Positions 56,347 to 64,000 of a stretch of DNA of 64,000 nt are shown here, one piece after another; within the stretch, counting starts at the first letter, position 1; the number at the start of each line of letters is the position of its first letter. The position numbers and the translations under genes are program-made. Below the pieces are notes generated by a model that was not told where the DNA came from, made no database searches, and worked only from the letters and a program-made list of their open reading frames with translations. The stretch comes from Thermothielavioides terrestris NRRL 8126 (taxonomy: Eukaryota > Ascomycota > Sordariomycetes > Sordariales > Chaetomiaceae). Where the stretch lies: contig NC_016457.1 in assembly GCF_000226115.1 (NCBI RefSeq), forward strand, positions 4,340,001 to 4,404,000, in the 5' to 3' direction.

Positions 56347-56595
56347 TATTACATACAACTATAGCAAAGGCACCTATAATTGTACTGCGGTCAAGGGTAA
56401 CGAGCGTTCCCTTAAAAAAGGGAACCTCGCCTACAACCCCTTTGTAGAACAGTAGACTACATCAATATACTTTTGTAACATATACTAGTGTTTAGGAGTG
56501 CCGCCTTATTAGCTAACGAGGCTAAGAGGCATTGATCTTTCTTACCCTTATACGTTTACCGCTAGATGGTCACCGAGCACTATCTGTGTATAACA
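56347..56595 (+). repeat. Gypsy-2 right LTR (3' LTR)
   Basis: 249-bp partner of 35606-35854. The first dinucleotide is TA instead of TG, a RIP-type change. The CCTAA target duplication follows. Confidence 0.87.
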
Positions 56596-56600
56596 CCTAA

Positions 56601-59600
56601 TAGGTAAATAACGAAGGTCGTCTACTAGGTAGGCGAGGTCTTTCTAATATTATAAATTCAGCTATTGCAGCGTTTAATCGAATGCTCGAAGGTATTTAGG
56701 AAGGTCTTGTCGATAATCGAATGGCTAGCGCCTAGATCGAGGTAAACTTTTAGGTCCTTATAGTCGAGCTAAGTATAGGCCTTGACGTATAAGTATATAT
56801 AGGCGCTATATAGGCTATCGATATCTAGGTTAGCTACTTTAGAGGCCTTCTAGACTTCTAGGTTAGTAGCGAAGTTCACTATAAGGCTAGAGCCTTTGGC
56901 GAGTAGAATGTCGTCCTTAGAGATGTCGTCGATAACTACGGTTGTCTATTCTAAGTATTTAATAGAGCTAGAAGTAGTTGCTAAATAGACCTTTAAGTGT
57001 TTAAAGAGCTAGTTCCGAGAATTAAATAAAGTATCGCAATATCTATAGGTTTAATAGCCTAGATTAGCCTAATTAGCTCGATAGTGGCGAACGCTCTTAG
57101 GAACAATTGTCTTGCTATAGGCGTAGATATATATATTAGTAGTAGAAACTATATTAAATGTCTAATAGCATTTGTAATAGGTCAACTTTAAATCGTAAGC
57201 TATATAGGTGATATCCGACTTGTCGGTGCTATTGGAAATAGATGACTTATAATCGGCCTTAGCTTCGTCGTTGGCTTCCAAATTGGATAACGTCTTCGAA
57301 TCAGCGTTGTCGATAAGGTACACTTAGTCTTAGGCTCGATCGTTATACTTAGAATCGTAGTTATCTAGGCGGTGTTTACCACCTTAATCGCGATCTTAGT
57401 TATAGTGGTTATCGTCGTAGTTCTAGCGGTCGTCGCTATAGCGATCGGCGTATCTAGAGAGCTTCTTATTAAACTTAGTATTGCCGGAAGTAGTAGACTT
57501 ACTAGTAAGCGAAGACTTCTTCAACTTTAGGAACTTGTTACGAACTATAGTAATAAGCGTAGGCTATACTTCTATAATCTTATATATATAGTGTACTAGA
57601 GTATACTTCGTCTTAGGCTATAGAAGAAAAGATATAATAGTCGAATCTAAATGGTTGTAGATAGTACCTATAGCGTTGTACTAGTTTAAATTATTATAAT
57701 TGATCTAGCCTACTATATATATAAAATGCAACTTCTTCTAAAAGAAGTTCATTAGGGCATCGGGGTTTTCTACAATATACCTAATAGTTAACCGTCCTTA
57801 GTTAAACTTATCAATGGCCATTTAGCGATCTATTGCAAAACGCTTTACTAATTAATTAAAGACTATATTTAGGCTAGTTTAACGCTACTATAAGTACTCT
57901 TAAATAGTGACTTCGCTATTCTACTAGAGTAGGGCTTAGCTAGTAAGAACTATAGGTAGGAGGTATAGGATTTACTAAGCTATATCGTAGCTAGTGTCGG
58001 GGTCCTCTAGAAAAGTTGATAAACGCTAGATAAAGCAATAGATATTAGTAAAAATCACGTTCTTACTATCTATAACGATGCCTATATTGTTAGAGTCTTT
58101 ATAACTAGGGTTGAAAGTGCCGATATTATTACGTTTAATTTTAAAGGTAGAGATAGATTAGCTACCTCTAGTACTAGCAGTATTATAGGAATGCTTCTAG
58201 TAACTATAGTTCGGAGGAGGTAGGAAAGGTAGATAGTTGTTTAGGCGGTTACTTAGATAGCGTTTATCGTCGTTGTCGTCTAGGTCACTTAAGTCGTTTA
58301 GATTATAGCCGTTAGCGCTAGGGGGCTATCTAAGAAGCGATATAGCCTAGCGTTGGTTATCCTAAGACGGCTCGCCTTAGTAAAGGTCGCTTTAAAGCGA
58401 CTTGGCCTAAGGTAGGTCGCTATAAGGCGATATAGCCTAGCGTTAATCGTCTAAACACGAATTGTTGGGGTACGTAATATAGGCTAGACGCACTAGCAAT
58501 GTGCCTATAGCTAGGTTGTAGGCTATACTGATATCGACGCCTTTTAGAGGGATAGAAAAGGCGGTCTATATATAAGGTCGAGTAGGCTAGACTAGGGGAG
58601 GCGTATAGAGGCTCTCTATTAGAGAGGCTACCGTTGCTATTGAGCGGCGGCTCTAAATAGAAGGGGCGTATAGCTATAGCTTCGTAGTCGATATAGGAGT
58701 AGCTAGCAAAGGCTCCTTAGCTAGTATAGGATTAGCTGATTAGTCCTTAGTGGCTAGCTAGGCAATAGTATTATCGATCTTACTTAGCCGATTATCAATA
58801 TATTATATATATTAAGCGAAGAGCTTATCTTAGTATTGAACTTGTTAGATAATTTCTCTAATTTAGGTAATAGCTACTTTAAGTTGATTTATAAGCCTTA
58901 GTAAGTCTTTAAAATAGTTGTAAAAGCTCGTTAACCTATCGAGTATAGGTTGAATCTTAGTAACATTAGCTCAAAGTTGATTGACTATAACGATAGTATC
59001 CTTAAGTAGAGTAGTGTATTTGTCGACGGTCTAGTCGAGCTACTTGACGAAAGGTCGATTGGTATCGACCTTAATATACTCTAGGAGGTTTAGAATGTCT
59101 TTAGCTTCCTTAAGGTCGTTCTAGGCGTCTTCGAAGAATAGCTTATCGCCTAGTTGTATATCGTTGTAATCATCTTAGCTAATGTCGCGATAAGTAGGAT
59201 CCTTTGGAACTGGCGGCTCTAGAGCTAGAGGAATAAATCCTTTATATAGGGTGTATATCGTCTCTTCGATCTTCTTAGATAGGGCGGCATTGTACTTAGA
59301 GAGTTGCTTAGCTAGCGAGGAGGCGTAAAAATAAGTGTTGTAGCTATAATCGGCTATTTTAACTATCGCCTTAGTTCAAATCAGGGAAGTTGGGTCGAAT
59401 AGGCGTATTATTAACGTATTAATAGTTAACGAAGGCCTAATAAAAGGTTCGTCGTTGGGCTAGAGAAAAGGGTGTTCTAATCGCTATTGGCTATCGCCGC
59501 TACACAAGAAGAACTAGATAGTTGATCAGCTACTACTATCGACAACTAGGATCGCCGCTATATAGACTAATCGATCGATAGCTGAAGATCGCAATCGCTA

Positions 59601-59818
59601 TCGATAGAACTACTATACGATCGAGGCTCTTCGACTAAACCGTCATTCGAAGTGGATTAGGTACCTTCAACGCTATCGACCTCGTCAAGTCGCTACGCGA
59701 AGAAAGCGGGGGTTCAACTGGCTACTGCTATTGGCAAAGCCGCTATGTAGACTAGTCGATTGATGACGAAAAGGAAGAAAATGATTAGGTCAATGATCTT
59801 ATAGTCGTAGCTACCACT
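56601..59818 (-). pseudogene. Gypsy-1 gag-like region and leader
   Basis: RIP-mutated minus-strand sequence between the Gypsy-1 5' LTR and the Gypsy-2 insertion. Readable frame pieces near 57.2 kb include a Cys-x2-Cys...TF pattern that may be a degraded zinc-finger-like motif. The 59.45-59.8 kb segment, rich in CGATCG/CGCTAT words, looks like an untranslated leader. A CTATAAGGCGATATAGCCTAGCG-like word recurs three times at 58.33-58.45 kb. Frame boundaries are not defined. Confidence 0.5.
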
Positions 59819-60068
59819 TGATATAGAGAAGTGCTATAAATACATAGAATAATAAGATGTCGATTGATAATGGTAGTAGATCAAAGATCTAGGCGGCGAT
59901 GCGCTAAGAAATATATGCCTATAGGGCAGAACACGTATATGTACCCCGCCTGCCCGATTGGGCCTAGCGTTGCAAACTCTACAACGTGGGGCGCAGGGCA
60001 CCCTTATCTAATCTACGTACACAGACATATGGGTTATATGACCCCCCTGTTCCTCCTGCCCTATATCA
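59819..60068 (-). repeat. Gypsy-1 right LTR (5' LTR)
   Basis: 250 bp partner of 30826-31075. Target duplication TTCTT follows directly. The retained GC-rich core (CCCCGCCTGCCCGAT...) is less RIP-damaged than the internal sequence. Confidence 0.88.
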
Positions 60069-61360
60069 TTCTTACATTATAGTAGCGATATCTTTAATAT
60101 AACAACGCGTTAGGGAGCTAAATATATCGTTATACTTAGTTTAGAGGCGTTCAACGCCTTTAGTAGCCAACTCCTAGCGATCCTACTTTAGAAGCAACAA
60201 AGGATATACTATACTATTGGCCTAGAGGTCGGCATCTTCGAGTAGGGCAATATAGATAATACGGTTTAATAGCTATATCCCTAACTTTGTAAAGCCAGAG
60301 ATAATCCTATTCTTTATAAAGCCTATATAAACGATTTGCTAGTTATATATTAGAACTAGTAATAGGTCTAGCTCTAAGCAAGGCAACTAACCTAGAGGTT
60401 CTTAACGAACTATATACATATAAAGGTTAGCTCGCCCTAGCGAACCACCTAGCGAAGGTACATTTAATATACCCTCTTAATATATTGGAATACGCCTATA
60501 TCCATTAGCTACGTCTTATACAATAAATATAGTGGTAAAAAGACGATAATAATGTCGTATATAAGGTAGTATTTATAGATATCCAACGTATAGTGCCCTA
60601 AGAAGCTATCTATTACTAATAGACGGTAGATACAATCCTTAGGGTATATGTTATTCCGCTTAGATTCAACTATATCGTTAGAGCTCTAGAAGTTGTATAC
60701 GCTATAGCTAAACCACTCTTCGAACATAAGCTTATACGCCTAAACGATAGGATAGTACTAGAAGGAGTACCTATTAAAGTATTAGATCTAGTTGGCTATA
60801 ATATCATAGTTATTAAACGCTGTTTCCAAAGCGTTAAAGTATATATTACTATTAAAGCTATCAATATTCTAGTTCTTGTTTAGCTAATGCTTAAAGATAC
60901 TATATATAGGGATAGCGTTGCCAACAGCATTAGTATAGCTAATCAGGGTTATCGACTCCCTATTATAGAAGTCAGGGAGCTCTAGCTAAGAAAATAGTAT
61001 AGTAAGCAGATAGTAGACTCTTAGTATTAAGGAATAACCCTTAACCTTCCTATTCTTCTTCGTCTTAATAGCTAGGATCTAGAACTTCCTGTTTAATATC
61101 GCTAAGCGACAGCCCATCTCGTCGACGTTCCAACAACTAGCTACTATAATGTTGTATCTCTTAATAGTATCTTCGTAGTAGTCGAAGAACTCGTTTAGCA
61201 TATCGATCTATTGCTAAGTAGATAGTCGTACAGCCTCCACTAGCTTGCTACTCGTTGTAAAGTATATAAGATAATCGAATGTAACGTACTGGCCTTATAG
61301 CGTCTGCAGATAAGCGTACAATGTTCTATTCAACTACCTTAAGGAAAGGAAAAGGAGAAG
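60069..61360 (-). pseudogene. Fot1/Pogo-type transposase remnant, N-terminal and catalytic part
   Basis: Minus-strand frame with TAG/TAA replacing Gln codons. The first catalytic block reads CWNVDEMGC (61118-61129 for NVDE), the NxDE signature of Pogo/Fot1 transposases. The second block is degraded (DSFLGHYT, about 60.6 kb) and is followed by FLPLYLL and DIGVFQYIKRVY, corresponding to the usual LPPHsSH and LDVgvF..lK..Y. The frame passes through the Gypsy-1 site and continues at 30,825-30,100 once the element and one TTCTT are removed. The N-terminal DNA-binding part is missing, cut by the LTR-like sequence at 61,361. Confidence 0.68.
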
Positions 61361-61528
61361 TACAGGCTACGGTCCTCGTACATAGAGTTTTCAGGGGCTC
61401 GCGGAGTAGGTTCGGGCCAACGTTATTCTAGGCACGAGGCGGGCCCGCCACAGGTCCGCCCTAGGGCCGCTACGGATCCTAGGCGTAGCCCCCACATACC
61501 TAGCCTAGGTATAGCCTGGTCCGTAACA
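61361..61528 (-). repeat. LTR-like sequence of a further element
   Basis: A 168-bp block, GC-richer than its surroundings, interrupts the transposase remnant. On the minus strand it starts TGTTACGGACC and ends near CCGTAGCCTGTA. Immediately to its right a C8 run (61531-61538) gives a minus-strand G-tract, a plausible polypurine site. It would therefore be the 3' LTR of an element extending rightward out of the window. The partner LTR and target duplication cannot be seen. Confidence 0.4.
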
Positions 61529-61539
61529 TACCCCCCCCG

Positions 61540-64000
61540 CCTTGCTAAACGGTCGAGATGGGGTATATACGACGTTGTATCGAGCATTGGTATAGTCGGG
61601 TTCGGGGTAGTTGCCTACTAAGGTCTTGCTATTTATAGCCGTCCTACTACCTAGGCTTAAGTTGTTTATTTATATCGCCTTAGCAAGCCGCTAATTAGCC
61701 CCCTCCTCTCTTTATACATTTATATAGAGCAACTACGCTATATTAGGTATACCTACTGATTATATACGATTCGACCCTGCTTATCGCTATTAAAAGCCCC
61801 TCTTTTTATATAATCCAACTTCTTTACGTTTCCTTCCTATACTCAATGTATATATCCCCCTCCCCTTTCGCGATCTAGTTTCTTCCCTCTTTATACGCCA
61901 ACAACGTCCCTCTATTCTACCTTGTATACGTTCCCCTCCTCCTATATTCTCTCCATATATCTGTCTATATCCTCGAGCACACTATTTATTTCTACCTTAG
62001 CTCTAGCCAAAGTCTTTTCGTCCCTCGCCCCAATAGCAATATAGTTTCTAAAACTTGCCTATTGCGTTTATATATAGGATCGCTAAAATGTTAGTCGCTG
62101 CTACTACTCTTAGAGGTAGAGGCGTAGGCCATTATCCTAACGACGATAATAACGAAGACTACAATGTAAATGCCTCTAGGATAATCCCGTTGTAGACCCA
62201 AGTCGCTTACTAACTACGATGTTATAGAACTGAAATAATCGCTAGAAGAATGATAAGCTATCGATTAGTAGGTTCGTTATTAAAGGAGACTCCGACAACA
62301 AGGAAAACGAACTACTCTTCGATAAAGGAGAGTTCTATATATAGTATATCGCTTACCTCCTTAGTAGCACTAAGGTCGAATATACCCCTAGCTATAGCAA
62401 ATCCTATAAGGAATATTGTAAAGCCTATACAATATATAAGTAGGACTCTACGTTATAGGCAATAAACCTTTGCCTTTGGTCTAGTCTAAAGAAAATTCTT
62501 AAAGTATACAATATAGGCTAGGCTATCGAGACCTTCGCCTAGAAGAAGATAAGCTTATAGCTTGCCTACTATATAGTCTTTAAACGTAAATTCTAGAAGC
62601 TAGCTTAGTCTTTCTAAACTACTTTTAACAATATATAGGCGTACTATATTCCTATTTAGCCGATACTATTTCCCTTATCTACTACCAAGTGGACCCTGAC
62701 TTATATCGTCCTTTAGACTTTAGTTACCTCCTCTACTATACTAAGCCGCTATAGGGCCCTAGTGCTCTACAATCTACCTACTTCCTCCCTAAACGCCTCT
62801 ACTTAGCTAGCTACCTACTTAACTTATTACCTAATAAGTAATAAAGAAGCCTACTAGTATAAAATACGCTACTTAGTCGACGCTATTACAACTATTATTA
62901 ATATTAACAATCGTCTTGTCGATTATATTTTAAATTCGCTATAGTCTAGCCCCTCTCTATAGGGCGGCTATAGTTCAACTCCTACTAGGCGCAACATTAC
63001 CCTAGTCCCCTTCGCCCTATATCCTTAACACTACTCGTCTTTATCTACTAAAGACCTTATATATATCCGCTATAAATGTATTAATCCTCCTCCCTAAACC
63101 CTTAGTAGGTCTAATAAGCAGCTAATTATAGAGGTGCTCTCGTCGCTAGATAAAGGTGCTATATATTCGCCTATTAGCGACCTAGTACTATCTAGAGACG
63201 AAGAGGCTATAGAGTAGGGCTAGAGACAGCCCTATCTCCTATCGCGACCCCATCCCTATTTCATTCTACGCTTCGACCCTCTATCGAACCAACCTACCGA
63301 CTAGAGTAATTACAATAATTTTAATATCCGCCCTCGTCCTACCTTAGAGATCTTAGAGTAGATTATATATCGGCTATCGACCCTACCTCCTATTAGCTTA
63401 CACCTAGGTATCCTATAATACTATAGGGTTGACGCCAAGGTAAGGCTAGAGGACTATCTACATTTAAGGAAGTAGACTTAATTGACGTATCGAGATCTCT
63501 CTACGCTTATATTTCTTTTATTATCTTTTCGTAATAAAGCTATAGCCAGACGTATTAGAATAACTATACGCCTAGTAGTACTACCGAGCTATATTCGTTT
63601 TATTATTGTCGTTTCTTATAGAGTAGTCTATATATAAATATTGCGTTTTCCTTTCCTCCTCTAGTTCAACGCTAGCCTATCGTTATATTATACGTCTCCC
63701 TATTCCCGTTTAAACTTATTGAGTATAGCAGTATCTAAGAAGTTCTCTAAAGGCTCCTATATTAGTTTATTATAACCTACCTACTTAACGTATATATCGT
63801 AGTTGTTTCCTTTCCCCTTAGCGTTCTAAGCTTTAAAGATCGCCTCTACCCTATACTCCTACTAAAGAACACCCTCCTCCGATATAACCTATATAAGGTT
63901 TAGCTACTTATTTATAACTTTCTATAAAGGGAGTAGATTAGAGGCTACTTACTCAACTAGATCGATATAGAAGGTCGAGTATAGACCACTTAGTATATCG
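61540..64000 (+). pseudogene. unidentified RIP-mutated coding sequence
   Basis: 61.6-62.05 kb is pyrimidine-rich with TATA-like words, like a fungal promoter/leader. An ATG at 62088 opens a plus-strand frame (MLVAATTLRGRGVGHYPND) that persists, with TAG/TAA for Gln, to about 62.5 kb. From about 62.45 kb a different frame is open in the same way to at least 63.57 kb (KKISLQLAYYIVFKRKF, FNNIQAYYIPIQPILFPLS). The frame change could reflect an intron or an indel. I do not recognise the product. It runs opposite to the inferred orientation of the flanking LTR-like element and extends off the window. Confidence 0.35.

Larger units (their letters stand above)
35606..56595 (+). mobile_element. Gypsy-2 chromodomain LTR retrotransposon, RIP-degraded, interrupted
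   Basis: Paired 249-bp LTRs at 35606-35854 and 56347-56595, flanked by the same CCTAA (35601-35605 and 56596-56600). After subtracting the Copia insertion with its duplication (7,564 bp) and the 2,840-bp tandem duplication, the original element is about 10.6 kb. Coding direction is left to right: gag, pol with C-terminal chromodomain, then an additional long frame before the 3' LTR. The segment after the left LTR (about 35858-35882) resembles the complement of a tRNA acceptor/T-arm (GATTTGAACC) and may be the primer-binding site, but the match is imperfect. The element is inserted in opposite orientation to Gypsy-1. Confidence 0.87.
30826..60068 (-). mobile_element. Gypsy-1 LTR retrotransposon, RIP-degraded, interrupted
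   Basis: Paired 250-bp LTRs at 30826-31075 and 59819-60068 start TGAT(G/A)TAG and end CTATATCA. They are flanked by the same 5 bp, TTCTT (30821-30825 and 60069-60073). Removing the nested Gypsy-2 with one CCTAA leaves about 8.25 kb. Coding sequence runs right to left: a gag-like part at about 59.5-56.6 kb, then pol at about 35.6-31.1 kb. A candidate primer-binding site beside the right LTR reads TGGTAGCTAC on the minus strand (59807-59816), which would match a tRNA ending GTAGCTACCA. The element is dead: its frames are full of TAG/TAA stops. Confidence 0.85.

Noticed and set aside
58330..58450. CRISPR-like short repeats (GGCGATATAGCCTAGCG words)
   Set aside because: Only about three degenerate copies in a eukaryotic transposon remnant, with no regular spacers.

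Overview
The window comes from a filamentous ascomycete. A Sordariomycete, probably Sordariales/Chaetomiaceae, is my inference from gene content, the short GT-AG introns with CTRAC-type branch sites, the GC-rich coding DNA and the strong RIP (repeat-induced point mutation) signature. It splits sharply in two near position 29,670.

Positions 1 to about 29,670 are gene-rich and GC-rich. I placed ten genes, most with introns. In order they are: a WD40-like/inositol-polyphosphate 5-phosphatase (-), a 103-aa DUF4748-like protein (+), a CHERP-like CID/RS splicing protein (+), a tentative 36-aa microprotein (+), the PP2A B56 regulatory subunit (-), the TFIIIC subunit Tfc1/GTF3C5 (+), a BCS1-like AAA ATPase (-), an atypical kinase-like protein (-), a protein with a GExK nuclease-like motif (-), and an ankyrin-tailed type I L-asparaginase (-). 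These are mostly unrelated housekeeping genes; only the kinase-like and GExK genes look like a possible functional pair.

Positions 29,670 to 64,000 are an AT-rich, TA-rich transposon graveyard. Coding frames there are still readable, but CAG/CAA codons have become TAG/TAA. I resolved a four-level nest from paired LTRs and 5-bp target-site duplications. A Fot1/Pogo-type transposase remnant (29.7-30.8 and 60.07-61.36 kb) was split by Gypsy-1 (30,826-60,068, minus strand, 250-bp LTRs, TSD TTCTT). Gypsy-1 was split by Gypsy-2 (35,606-56,595, plus strand, 249-bp LTRs, TSD CCTAA, chromodomain plus an extra 3' ORF). Gypsy-2 was split by a pristine Copia element (47,387-54,945, minus strand, identical 182-bp LTRs, TSD CTAAG). 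A perfect 2,840-bp tandem duplication (42,205-45,044 / 45,045-47,884) covers the left Copia junction. A further LTR-like sequence (61,361-61,528) marks another element leaving the window.

The most unusual item is the Copia element. Besides one intact 1,789-aa Gag-Pol it carries, between pol and its 3' LTR and on the opposite strand, a four-exon gene for a 249-aa Cys-rich, Lys/Glu-rich protein. Behind that gene's start lies a strand-biased array of ATTG motifs. Introns in an antisense gene are not removed from the element's genomic RNA, so such a cargo gene could survive retrotransposition with its introns.
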